Shown in pieces: positions 49,339-57,375 of a DNA stretch of 64,000 bases. Both the position numbers and the translations under genes were made by a program. This DNA comes from Streptomyces sp. BK239 (GTDB taxonomy: Bacteria > Actinomycetota > Actinomycetes > Streptomycetales > Streptomycetaceae). The stretch lies in assembly GCF_004217285.1 (NCBI RefSeq), contig NZ_SHKS01000003.1, forward strand, positions 221,169-285,168, read 5' to 3'. The notes beneath the pieces were generated by a model. That model saw nothing but the letters and a program-made list of their open reading frames with translations. It was not told the DNA's origin and did not search any database. Positions within the stretch are counted from its first letter, which is position 1, and every line of letters starts with the position of its first letter.

Positions 49339-49514
49339 CCCCCGGCGTCGTCGCCGCGCTCGTCGTGCTGCTCGTCGTCGCCTCGGGTCTGCCGCTCGGC
49401 CGCCTCGCCTGCCGACGAGACCCCGGGCCCCTGAGACGGCATCCGGCCGACACCCGCGGCGCCTGCCCGCCCGACTGCACCACCTGCACCGCACTGAACG
49501 AGGGGGACCGATGA
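49335..49514 (+). CDS. Small membrane phage protein with Cys cluster
   Basis: 59 aa. One TM helix at the start (VVAALVVLLVVASGLPLG), then a hydrophilic tail with four Cys (LACRRD and ACPPDCTTCTALN), which could bind metal. Overlaps both neighbours (ATGA). Role unknown. Confidence 0.65.
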   Translation: MTPGVVAALVVLLVVASGLPLGRLACRRDPGPLRRHPADTRGACPPDCTTCTALNEGDR

Positions 49515-49954
49515 ACACCCGCACCCGTACCCGTAGCGACTCCCGCCGTGGGCGTCGTGAGTTGCGCGAGGCCGAGCGCACCGCCCGCCGCGAGGGGCTC
49601 CGCCTGCTGCTCGCCCGCGCCGACCGCGGAGTGCTCACGCCCGAGGACTCCGCCGCGCTGCGCGGCCACATCGAGGCCGAGGTCGCCGAGTGCGACACGT
49701 TCCGGCGCAGCGCCGGCGGACAGCAGGTCGCCGCGATGCGGCTGCACCGCACCCTCGCCGCCGCCGACGAGTGCCTCGTCGAGACCGAGGCCGACCGCGA
49801 CCGGTACGCCGCGCGCCTCGCCCGCGTCGAGCGGGTCGCCGACAAGCTCGCCGCCATCGTGGCGGATAGCGAGCAGCAGCTCGTCGAGGACATCCGGCGC
49901 GCGTGCACGGGCGAGGACGAGGTCGAGCAGGACGACGAGGAGAACAGCCGATGA
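49511..49954 (+). CDS. Coiled-coil phage protein
   Basis: 147 aa, almost fully helical and charged: RRGRRELREAERTARREGLR, LLARADRGVLTPEDSAALRG, then AADECLVETEADRDRYAARL and RVERVADKLAAIVADSEQQL. Typical of small streptomycete-phage and plasmid proteins with coiled coils; function not known. ATGA overlap with the upstream gene and coupled to the next gene in the same way. Confidence 0.65.
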   Translation: MNTRTRTRSDSRRGRRELREAERTARREGLRLLLARADRGVLTPEDSAALRGHIEAEVAECDTFRRSAGGQQVAAMRLHRTLAAADECLVETEADRDRYAARLARVERVADKLAAIVADSEQQLVEDIRRACTGEDEVEQDDEENSR

Positions 49955-50757
49955 ACCGAGCAGTCGCCGCTCACGAGACGGTCGCGGCCCTGCGCACGAT
50001 CCGTGAACAGTGGGGCGAGCTGCTGCTCGCCGTCGACACCCCGCCCGCCGATGTGTGGCCCCCTCGGCAGCTCGCGCACACGCTGCGCGCCGTTGACGAT
50101 GAGCAGCTCGACGTCGTCGACCGCGCCCCGCTCGTGCTGCGCGAGCACCCCGCGCCGGCCAACCTCGACGCACTCGACACCGGCCTCGCCATCGAGCGGA
50201 TGATCTTCGGCCTCGCCGACACCCTCGCCGCCGCTGTCCAGTGCGGCGAGCCGGGGGCGCATCGCGACCCGCGGCGTTGGGAGTTCGCCGACCCGGGCGC
50301 CGCCGACGCCCGGCACGCGCACGGCAGCCGGGCGCACGGTCTGCACTTCGCGTGCGTGTGGATCGAGGGACGCGTGCTCGACGAGGACACCACCCCCGAG
50401 CAGCAGCTCGACGGCATACTCGCCGCGCCCCCGTTCGCTCCCCTGCCCGAGCACCTGCTGCACGAGGCACGGCGCACTGCGCGGATCGCCGAGGGGCGCC
50501 TGCTGCGGACACTCGGCCTCGACGCGCGCAGCACTCCGGTACCGGATCGGGCATGCCCGTGGTGCGGCGGCGACCTCGAACTGCACACCGCACCGGACAC
50601 CGCACCGATGGTGACCTGCTCGACCGGCCGCGAGTGCACCGCGCCCGTGCCACTCGACGAGCAGGGACGGCGCGTATGGGGGTGGGGTGACCTCGTCGCC
50701 CTGGTCGCCGCACTGGCCGAGGCCGAGCCGACTCGGGCGGCAGAACGGGCAGCGTAG
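49951..50757 (+). CDS. Phage protein with zinc ribbon
   Basis: 268 aa. A helical N-terminus (LRTIREQWGELLLAVDTPPA), RAPLVLREHPAPANLDALDT, then ARRTARIAEGRLLRTLGLDA and a C-terminal ribbon CPWCGGDLELH...MVTCSTGRECTAPV. Regulatory or nucleic-acid-binding proteins with such ribbons occur at the end of early operons in actinophages. The hairpin at 50772 ends this operon. Confidence 0.7.
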   Translation: MNRAVAAHETVAALRTIREQWGELLLAVDTPPADVWPPRQLAHTLRAVDDEQLDVVDRAPLVLREHPAPANLDALDTGLAIERMIFGLADTLAAAVQCGEPGAHRDPRRWEFADPGAADARHAHGSRAHGLHFACVWIEGRVLDEDTTPEQQLDGILAAPPFAPLPEHLLHEARRTARIAEGRLLRTLGLDARSTPVPDRACPWCGGDLELHTAPDTAPMVTCSTGRECTAPVPLDEQGRRVWGWGDLVALVAALAEAEPTRAAERAA

Positions 50758-50771
50758 CGGCACCGCAGGTA

Positions 50772-50798
50772 GGGCCCCGGGCGCATTCCCCGGGGCCC
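50772..50798 (+). terminator. Terminator of the early phage operon
   Basis: GGGCCCCGGG pairs with CCCGGGGCCC, 14 bp after the stop codon. Confidence 0.88.
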
Positions 50799-50970
50799 AT
50801 CTCGTTTGGGTAACGAAGCGTCAAAGCTCCCTGTACGCACGGCCGTTACGCGGCAACCTCGAACCAGGAATCGCAGCAGCGATCCCACTCGGCCTGGATT
50901 TATTTAGTTTCGCTAAGTAACTCTTTAGGTCTGTAGTCACGGTCAAACTTTGCGAGGCAGGGAGCTCTAA

Positions 50971-51132
50971 ATGTGGAAGCGACTAATTCGACTGATCGGC
51001 GAATCTTTGAAAAGTGGCGACGGAACATTGCGGCTCGTCGTCGTCATGGGCACAGGAGTGCTCGCCGCGATCACCCTCGGCTTCGCCGGCCTCGGCGTCG
51101 CGGTCGCAGCCAAGCTCGCCGGCCTGCTGTGA
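50971..51132 (+). CDS. 53-aa single-TM phage protein
   Basis: MWKRLIRLIGESLKSGDGTL then a continuous hydrophobic helix (LVVVMGTGVLAAITLGFAGL GVAVA in part) and AAKLAGLL. GGGAG lies six bases before the ATG. The gene sits alone between the early terminator and the late promoter, after about 60 bp of AT-rich DNA that should hold its promoter (TTTATTTAGTTTCGCTAAG...). Small phage membrane peptides of this kind act in superinfection exclusion or lysis timing; no assignment possible. Confidence 0.6.
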   Translation: MWKRLIRLIGESLKSGDGTLRLVVVMGTGVLAAITLGFAGLGVAVAAKLAGLL

Positions 51133-51223
51133 GGGGTCGGGATGTTGCATCACCTGGGGTGCGGTAACAACGTTATTCCGCCGTGACGCAGCGCGGACCG
51201 CCCCTCGCGCAGCTCACAGCAAG

Positions 51224-51260
51224 AGATCACTTGCACCGTTATCGTTCCGTGATCTAATGT
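51224..51260 (+). promoter_or_regulatory. Probable late promoter with flanking inverted repeat
   Basis: TTGCAC (51231-51236), 18 bases, TAATGT (51255-51260). AGATCAC (51224-51230) and GTGATCT (51249-51255) form a perfect inverted repeat that brackets the -35 box and the spacer, so a regulator could control it. About 110 bp ahead of the small terminase gene. Confidence 0.6.
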
Positions 51261-51306
51261 TGGTGGCGCCTCCGGCGTGCCTGGAATCTCTGGCCCCTCA
51301 CTCGTC

Positions 51307-51338
51307 CGCCCCGCCGCACTGCCCCCTGCGGCGGGGCG
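51307..51338. other. 12-bp perfect hairpin ahead of terminase, possible cos/packaging element
   Basis: CGCCCCGCCGCA pairs with TGCGGCGGGGCG over an 8-base loop, 30 bp upstream of the small terminase gene. cos or pac sites of siphophages are usually placed here; it could equally be an attenuator of the late promoter. The rest of 51133-51367 has no gene. Confidence 0.45.
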
Positions 51339-51367
51339 TTCGCATGTCCCCCTTGGGAGGTGAGCGC

Positions 51368-51814
51368 ATGGCCGAGCCGATCACCGACCGCGACCGCGAG
51401 GCCGTTCGCCGCCTGCACGCCGAGGGCAAGTCCCGTAATGCCATCGCCCGGGAGATCGGGCGCGGCGCCGCCACCGTCTCCAAGATCGCGAACGAGCTCG
51501 GCCTCACCTTCGCCGGCGGCGCCCGCGTCGCCGCGGCTACCGAGGCACACCGGGCAGACGCCGCCGCACGGCGCGAGCAGCTCGCCGACGAGGCCCTCGA
51601 CGGCGCCCTCGGACAGGTCGCCAAGACCACCGCGGCCGAGTCCGCCCGCGACGCCCGCGACCACGCCACCGCCGCCCGCGCCCTTACCGAGGTGCACGCC
51701 CGCGTTGCCGAGCTCGCCCGCCACACCGGCACAGGGAGCAGTGGCGCCTCGATGCTCGACCGCCTCGCCGACGCCCTGCTCGGGAGTGCGGGAGGTGACC
51801 GCGAGGGGGTGTGA
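51368..51814 (+). CDS. Terminase small subunit-like HTH protein
   Basis: 148 aa. ITDRDREAVRRLHAEGKSRN and IAREIGRGAATVSKIANELG form a HTH for DNA recognition; the rest is an Ala-rich helical oligomerisation region and a short flexible tail. It binds the packaging site and recruits the large subunit, which follows with an overlapping GTGA/TGATG start. GGGAGGTGAGCGC precedes the ATG. Confidence 0.8.
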   Translation: MAEPITDRDREAVRRLHAEGKSRNAIAREIGRGAATVSKIANELGLTFAGGARVAAATEAHRADAAARREQLADEALDGALGQVAKTTAAESARDARDHATAARALTEVHARVAELARHTGTGSSGASMLDRLADALLGSAGGDREGV

Positions 51815-53046
51815 TGACTGGCCCCCTGCCGCTCTCCGACAAGCAGCTCGACTCGATCCGCCACGCCACCCGCCGTATCAACATCTGGCATGGCAGCGTC
51901 CGGTCGGGAAAGACCATCGCGAGCCTTGTGCGCTTCCTGCTCGCACTGCGCCGCGCGCCCGCCTCGGGGCTCGTCGTCATCGTCGGGCGCAGCTTGCAGA
52001 CGATCGAGCGCAACTGCCTCGACGTCCTCGCCGACCCCCTGCTGTTCGGCGACGTCGCCGCCGAGGTGCACCACACCCGCGGCGCCACAACCGCCGTGAT
52101 CATGGGGCGGGTTGTGCACCTCGTCGGCGCCTCGGACGCACGGGCCGAGGGACGGCTGCGTGGCATGACCGCCTCGCTCGCCTACTGCGACGAGGTCACG
52201 CTGCTGCCGGAAGCGTTCTTTCGGCAGTTGCTCGCCCGGCTCTCGGTTCCGGGCGCGATGCTGATCGGGACCACGAACCCCGACTCGCCTAAGCACTGGC
52301 TGCGGACCGAGTACCTCGACCGCGCGCACGAGCTCGACCTCGTCGACTTTCACTTTCAGCTCGCCGACAACCCGAGTCTTTCCGAGGCGTATGTCGCCTC
52401 GCTCGCCGCGGAGTTCACCGGCTTGTGGCGCCGCCGCATGATCCTGGGCGAGTGGGTCGTCGCCGAGGGCTCGATCTACGACGCGTACGACGAGCAGCGG
52501 CACGTCGTCGACGAGCTGCCGGCGATGCGTCGGTACTGGCTCGGCATCGACTACGGCACGAGCAATCCGTTCTCGGCGATCCTGCTCGGCCTCGGCGTCG
52601 ACGACCGGCTGTACGCCGTGAGCGAGTGGCGCCACGACGCGCGCGCCGCACACCGGCAGATGACCGACGCCGCGTACTCCCGTGCCGTGCGCGACTGGCT
52701 CGACGAGCTCGACGTCGTCCCCGAGTGGACGTTCGTTGACCCGTCGGCCGCTTCCTTCCTCGTGCAGTTGTGGAGCGACGGACACCCGGGCGTGACCCGG
52801 GCCAGTAACAACGTCCTCGACGGCATCCGTTCCGTGTCCGTCGCCCTCGACTCCGGGCTGCTGCGCATCCATCGCTCGTGCGAGGGGCTGCTCGCCGAGC
52901 TGCCCGCATACGTGTGGGACGAGACAGCGGCGGCCCGCGGCGAGGACAAGCCCGTCAAGAAGGACGACCACAGCGTCGATGCCGCCCGCTACGTGATTCA
53001 TTCCACCGCGCACGAGTGGCGAGGGCTGCTCACCACCGCCGCGTAA
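51811..53046 (+). CDS. Terminase large subunit
   Basis: 411 aa. Walker A WHGSVRSGKT (about 27-35), Walker B SLAYCDEVTL (about 123-132), coupling motif GTTNPDSPKHW, then the RNase-H-like nuclease with YWLGIDYGTSNPF, TFVDPSAASF and DHSVDAARY acids. This is the PBSX/Terminase_6-type set, complete. It cuts and packages DNA into proheads. GTG 51811 or ATG 51814. Confidence 0.96.
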   Translation: MMTGPLPLSDKQLDSIRHATRRINIWHGSVRSGKTIASLVRFLLALRRAPASGLVVIVGRSLQTIERNCLDVLADPLLFGDVAAEVHHTRGATTAVIMGRVVHLVGASDARAEGRLRGMTASLAYCDEVTLLPEAFFRQLLARLSVPGAMLIGTTNPDSPKHWLRTEYLDRAHELDLVDFHFQLADNPSLSEAYVASLAAEFTGLWRRRMILGEWVVAEGSIYDAYDEQRHVVDELPAMRRYWLGIDYGTSNPFSAILLGLGVDDRLYAVSEWRHDARAAHRQMTDAAYSRAVRDWLDELDVVPEWTFVDPSAASFLVQLWSDGHPGVTRASNNVLDGIRSVSVALDSGLLRIHRSCEGLLAELPAYVWDETAAARGEDKPVKKDDHSVDAARYVIHSTAHEWRGLLTTAA

Positions 53047-53116
53047 GCGATCCACCTCTGCCCCGGCCGCGCCCCGCTGGGGCCCCGGGGCTTTGCCATG
53101 CCCAAGGGGGCGCACC

Positions 53117-53473
53117 ATGCGTGATTGGACCGACCGGTTCCTCGACAAGATCCGCGACGCCGAGGGCGGCTGCTGGGAGTGGACCGGGCACGTCAAGCCC
53201 AACGGCTACGGGCAGGTTCGGATCAACCGGCGCCCGCTGCACGCGCACCGCGTCGCGTACGAGGCGCTGCGCGGCACCGGGCCGACCGCCCGCAACGCGA
53301 GGCGCACGCATTGCGTACGTGGCCACCGGTTCGACGCCGCGAACACCTACGTCACCCCGAGCGGCGCCCGCAACTGCCGGACGTGCTGCGCCGAACGCAA
53401 GCCGACCCGACGCGACAGACAGGGGGTGACGCGTGCCCCTGCCTGCCAACGGCGCCCCTTGGCCGCCGCCTGA
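53117..53473 (+). CDS. HNH-endonuclease-like protein missing the catalytic core
   Basis: 118 aa. Its first half (GGCWEWTGHVKPNGYGQVRI then RPLHAHRVAYEALRG) and its last half (TARNARRTHCVRGHRFDAAN then TYVTPSGARNCRTCCAERK) match the flanks of phage HNH nucleases of about 150-160 aa. The segment between, normally carrying DH-x-C, N and H (IDHLCRNxxCVNPxHLE-like), is absent, so the frame jumps from the start helix to the zinc tail. Catalysis is unlikely. AAGGGGGCGC precedes the ATG; the end overlaps the portal gene by 41 bp. Confidence 0.8.
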   Translation: MRDWTDRFLDKIRDAEGGCWEWTGHVKPNGYGQVRINRRPLHAHRVAYEALRGTGPTARNARRTHCVRGHRFDAANTYVTPSGARNCRTCCAERKPTRRDRQGVTRAPACQRRPLAAA

Positions 53474-54905
53474 ACTGGCCAAGCTGTACGCCGAGATACG
53501 GGTCGATGATGCGTGGTACAGCGGCGATCACGACAAACTCGCCGCGGTCTATCGCGACAACGTCCTGCGCAAGGACGGGCGGCGCCGGCTGTGGGCGCGC
53601 GACCGCAACGTGCACCCGGGCAAGCGCGACACCCGCCTGCACATCCCGCTCGCTGGCGACATCGCGACCGCGAGCGCGGACCTGCTGTTTTCGGAACCGC
53701 CGACGTTCACCGTCGCCGACACCGCGGCGCAGGACCGGCTCGACGAGATCGCCGACGCCGACGGCATCGCGAACACCCTGATCGAGGCCGCCGAGGTCGC
53801 GTCCGCTCTCGGCGGCGTCTACATGCGGGTTACCTGGGATCGCGCGCTCGCCGACCGGCCGCTGCTCACCGTCGTGCACGCCGACGCCGCCGTGCCCGAA
53901 TGGCGCTGGGGCCGACTCGCTGCGGTGACGTTCTGGCATGAGCTCGCCTCGGACTCCGCCACCGTATGGCGCCACCTCGAACGGCACTCCCCGGGCCGCG
54001 TCGAGCACGCGCTCTACCAGGGCAGTCCCGACCGGCTCGGCGTACGCGTGCCGCTCACCGAGCACCCCGAGGTCGCCGCCCTCGCCGACTCGCTCGGCCG
54101 CGAGGGCGACTCGATCGAGACTGGTATCGATCTGCTCACCGCCGCCTATGTCCCCAACATCCGCCCGAACAGGCGCCACCGCGGCTCACCGTTCGGGCGG
54201 TCGGACTTCGGCGCTCCGTTGTATGACCTGTTCGACGCACTCGACACGACATGGTCGAGCTGGATTCGTGACCTGCGGCTCGCCCGCGCGCGGCTGCTCG
54301 TGCCCGACGGGTATCTGCGCGATCACGGGCCGGGCCGCGGCGCGAGCTTCGACGACGACCGCGAAATCTGGCAGCTCTTGAACATCCCCCCGACCGAGGG
54401 GGGCGGTATCACGCTGTCGCAGTTCGAGATCAGGGTCGCCGAGCACGCGCAGACGGCCGAGGCAATCACCCGGCAAGCGGTGCGCAGCGCTGGCTACTCG
54501 GCGCAGACGTTCGGGCTCGGCGATCAGGTCGCCGTCACCGCGACCGAGGTCAAGGCGCGCGAGCGGCGCAGCATGACCACCCGCGACAAGAAGGTGCGCT
54601 ATTGGGCACCCGCCGTCGCCGACATGCTGCACGTCCTGCTCATGCTCGACCGGGCCCTGTTCACCCCAAGCCTTGTCGTCGAGCGACCCCAGGTCGAGTT
54701 CGCCCCCGCCGTAAGCGAGGACCCGTCCAGCACTGCACAGACCCTCGCCCTGCTGTCTCAGGCCGAGGCCGTCAGCACCGAGACCAAGGTGCGCGCGCTG
54801 CACCCGGATTGGGACGAGACCGCAGTGCGCGAGGAGGTCGACCGCATCCTCGCCGAGTCCGGCCGCACCGTACCGGACCCCATGCAGGCCGGCGCCCTCG
54901 TCTGA
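53433..54905 (+). CDS. Portal protein (SPP1 gp6-like)
   Basis: 490 aa. PPELAKLYAEIRVDDAWYSG, RRLWARDRNVHPGKRDTRLH, IPLAGDIATASADLLFSEPP, VYMRVTWDRALADRPLLTVV, DTTWSSWIRDLRLARARLLV, TEVKARERRSMTTRDKKVRY: the order and length of SPP1-type portals. It forms the dodecameric DNA entry ring. GTG start within the tail of the HNH-like gene. All regions are present. Confidence 0.92.
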   Translation: MPLPANGAPWPPPELAKLYAEIRVDDAWYSGDHDKLAAVYRDNVLRKDGRRRLWARDRNVHPGKRDTRLHIPLAGDIATASADLLFSEPPTFTVADTAAQDRLDEIADADGIANTLIEAAEVASALGGVYMRVTWDRALADRPLLTVVHADAAVPEWRWGRLAAVTFWHELASDSATVWRHLERHSPGRVEHALYQGSPDRLGVRVPLTEHPEVAALADSLGREGDSIETGIDLLTAAYVPNIRPNRRHRGSPFGRSDFGAPLYDLFDALDTTWSSWIRDLRLARARLLVPDGYLRDHGPGRGASFDDDREIWQLLNIPPTEGGGITLSQFEIRVAEHAQTAEAITRQAVRSAGYSAQTFGLGDQVAVTATEVKARERRSMTTRDKKVRYWAPAVADMLHVLLMLDRALFTPSLVVERPQVEFAPAVSEDPSSTAQTLALLSQAEAVSTETKVRALHPDWDETAVREEVDRILAESGRTVPDPMQAGALV

Positions 54906-54924
54906 CCACGCGATAGGGGGCGCC

Positions 54925-57186
54925 GTGCCGATCCACCCCGGAATGGCCGAGGATCTCTCGGCCGGCGTACGCGATCTCTACGCCGACGCCGAGCTGCGGC
55001 TGCTGGAGATCACGGCGCGGCAGCTCGCCGACGGGTTCGATGCCCCGGGGTGGGCTGCGGCCAAGCTCGCCGCGGTGCAGCCGTTGCGGCGCGCGGCGCA
55101 GGCCGTTGTCGACGCGCTCGCGTCGGCGATGCAACTCGAAGTGTTCGACGCGGTTGCCGAGGCGTACAACATCGGGGCCCGGGCCGGGCTCGCCGAACTC
55201 GGCGCCCTGTCCGACGCCGACGCCCGCCGCGCCGCCGAGGTCACCCCGAACACGAGGGCTGTCGACCGGCTCGCCGCCGAGACCGTGCAGCTTGTCACCG
55301 CGACGCACCGCGGGATTCTGCGGGCGGTCGAGGACATTTACCGGCGCGTGGTCGCCGCCGTCTCTGGTACTCCACTGCTCGGCATCGACACCCGTCGGCA
55401 GGCGACGCAGCGCGCGGTGCAGCAGTTCACCGACCGCGGGATCGGCTCGTTCACCGACAAGGCCGGCCGCACGTGGTCGATGACCACCTATGCCGAGATG
55501 GCCGTGCGTACTAGCACGGGCCGCGCCGCCGTCGAGGCGCACGCCGACCGGCTGCGCGCCGCCGACCTCGAGCTCGTCGTCGTCTCCGACGCCCCGCACG
55601 AGTGCCCGCTCTGCGCTCCCTGGGAAGGGAAGATCCTCGCGCTCGATGGGCCCGACGGCGCCCGGACGATCGAGGCCGAGCACGCGATCGACGACGGCCG
55701 CACGGTCCGCATCCGCGTCGCCGGATCGCTTGACGAGGCGCGACGGCAGGGGTTGCAGCACCCCAACTGCCGCCACAGCGTCTCGGCGTTCCTGCCCGGC
55801 GTGACCGTGCTCCCCGTCGAGCAAGCGCAGGACCCCGACGGGTACGAAGCATCACAGCGGCAGAGGGCGATCGAGCGCGCCATCAGGAAATGGAAGGTGC
55901 GCGCCGCCGCTGCGGTCGACCCGTCCGCCAAGCGGCAGGCCGAGGCACGCGTGCGCGGGTGGCAGCAGAAGATGCGCGAGCATCTCGCCGCACACCCCGA
56001 GCTGCGCCGCAAGCGCGAGCGCGAGGCCATCGGCGCTGGGAACCTCCCCGCGGGTCGGCCCGCCCCGCCCGCCGACGCCATCGAGGCCGCGCGGCTGCGC
56101 GCGGGCGACGAGCGCACCCCGGGCGAGATGAGCGACGAGCAGTTCGCCGCCGCGTTCCGATCCGGCGTCCTCGGCCAGGGCGACCGAGACCGGGCCGAGG
56201 CCGAGCTCGACCAGCGCGACGAGCAGGCACTGCTCGACCGCATCCGCCCCGGCGGAGTCCTCGCCGACGACCTGACCGCGTTCTCTGACCGCGAGCTCGC
56301 CCGCGTCCTCGATCACCTCGACGACGAGCAGGTGCTGCGCGTCATGGCGGAGATGGACCGGCGCGACGTCGCCGCCACGCTGCCCGAGGTCCGCTCCGAC
56401 CTTGTCGGGCTGTCCGACGAGCAGCTCGCCCACCGCGCCCGGATCGCCACCGAAGCAGCCGAGTTCGCCGCGCTCGCCGCCGAGGCCGACCGCCGGCAAC
56501 TGCTCGCCGCAGTCTTCCCTGGCGGACAACTCGCCGCTGATCTCTCACCGTTCGGCGACGAGGTGCTCGCGTGGGCGGTCCGCTACGCGCGCCCCGACGA
56601 GGCCGCCCGGATCGCCGCCGAGTTCGACCGCCGGTACCCCATCACCCCGCCCGCCATGGCCGCGGGCGCGACCGTCGGCGACTACCTCGCCAACCGGGCC
56701 GCCCTCGACGAGGCCCTGCGGCCCGTGCCGCTCGATCACCCGCAGCCCGCGGACCCCGACGAGTGGGGCGCCTACGGCGCCGACATCACCGTCGGCCCGG
56801 ACGGCACCGAGCACATGTCCGCCTCGGAACGCTGGGCATACGAGCGGGAGCTCGCCGACCGCGAGGCACAGATTGCGTACACCCGCGAGGAGATACGCGA
56901 GATGTACCGCGAACACGTTCACCTGCAAGTGCTCGCCGCCGAAGACTACACCCGCGGGAACATGCTCAACCGCCGGGCCGAGGCCGCCGGCATCGACCCC
57001 TACAGCCTGTTTTCCGGCCCCGCGCACGTGGCGTACGCCCGCGCGTCCGAGGACTTGATCAGGTTCTGGGAAGAGGTGAGCCCCCGAGTCACGCTCGCCG
57101 AGTTCACCGAGCAGGTAACCGGCGTCCGCAGCGATGCTGCGGAGACCGCCCGCCACGCGCGCGAAGACCAACGCCGCAAGTTCTGA
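54925..57186 (+). CDS. Minor capsid protein (min_cap2/MuF-like) with repeat-containing extension
   Basis: 753 aa; relatives are usually 300-450 aa. The N-terminal 300 residues are the family part: a helical region, TYAEMAVRTSTGRAAVEAHA, HECPLCAPWEGKIL and LQHPNCRHSVSAFLPG (a CxxC...CxH zinc-like set). From about 400 to 572 there are four homologous units (MSDEQFAAAF, FSDRELARVL, LSDEQLAHRA, FGDEVLAWAV, each ending in a D-R-R-like triplet), then a charged C-terminal region of about 170 residues. MuF proteins can carry injected effector domains at the C-terminus; none is recognisable here. Confidence 0.88.
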   Translation: MPIHPGMAEDLSAGVRDLYADAELRLLEITARQLADGFDAPGWAAAKLAAVQPLRRAAQAVVDALASAMQLEVFDAVAEAYNIGARAGLAELGALSDADARRAAEVTPNTRAVDRLAAETVQLVTATHRGILRAVEDIYRRVVAAVSGTPLLGIDTRRQATQRAVQQFTDRGIGSFTDKAGRTWSMTTYAEMAVRTSTGRAAVEAHADRLRAADLELVVVSDAPHECPLCAPWEGKILALDGPDGARTIEAEHAIDDGRTVRIRVAGSLDEARRQGLQHPNCRHSVSAFLPGVTVLPVEQAQDPDGYEASQRQRAIERAIRKWKVRAAAAVDPSAKRQAEARVRGWQQKMREHLAAHPELRRKREREAIGAGNLPAGRPAPPADAIEAARLRAGDERTPGEMSDEQFAAAFRSGVLGQGDRDRAEAELDQRDEQALLDRIRPGGVLADDLTAFSDRELARVLDHLDDEQVLRVMAEMDRRDVAATLPEVRSDLVGLSDEQLAHRARIATEAAEFAALAAEADRRQLLAAVFPGGQLAADLSPFGDEVLAWAVRYARPDEAARIAAEFDRRYPITPPAMAAGATVGDYLANRAALDEALRPVPLDHPQPADPDEWGAYGADITVGPDGTEHMSASERWAYERELADREAQIAYTREEIREMYREHVHLQVLAAEDYTRGNMLNRRAEAAGIDPYSLFSGPAHVAYARASEDLIRFWEEVSPRVTLAEFTEQVTGVRSDAAETARHAREDQRRKF

Positions 57187-57198
57187 CAGGGGGTGTCC

Positions 57199-57375
57199 GT
57201 GACCATCCGCGAGTCCGCCGTGCGGGCGCAGGAAGCCGGCCGCGCCGCGGCACGCTCGGGCCGCCCGCCGACAGCCTGCCCCCACAAGGGCCGCAGCGAC
57301 CGCGAGGTACTACTGCGTGCCGCATGGGTCCGCGGCTATGCCAAATCTCGGGAACTGCTTCATCCGTCGATGTAG
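57199..57375 (+). CDS. Rmf/CrpP-like small protein
   Basis: 58 aa. AQEAGRAAARSGRPPTACPH, REVLLRAAWVRGYAKSRE: the EGxxAAxxGxxxxxCPY...WxxGY pattern of ribosome modulation factor/CrpP-like proteins, with CPH for CPY. GTG 57199 is chosen because GGGGG lies six bases upstream. Its end overlaps the end of the nuclease gene on the other strand by 16 bp. Such small proteins are common in actinophage structural operons; ribosome binding has not been shown there. Confidence 0.65.
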   Translation: MTIRESAVRAQEAGRAAARSGRPPTACPHKGRSDREVLLRAAWVRGYAKSRELLHPSM

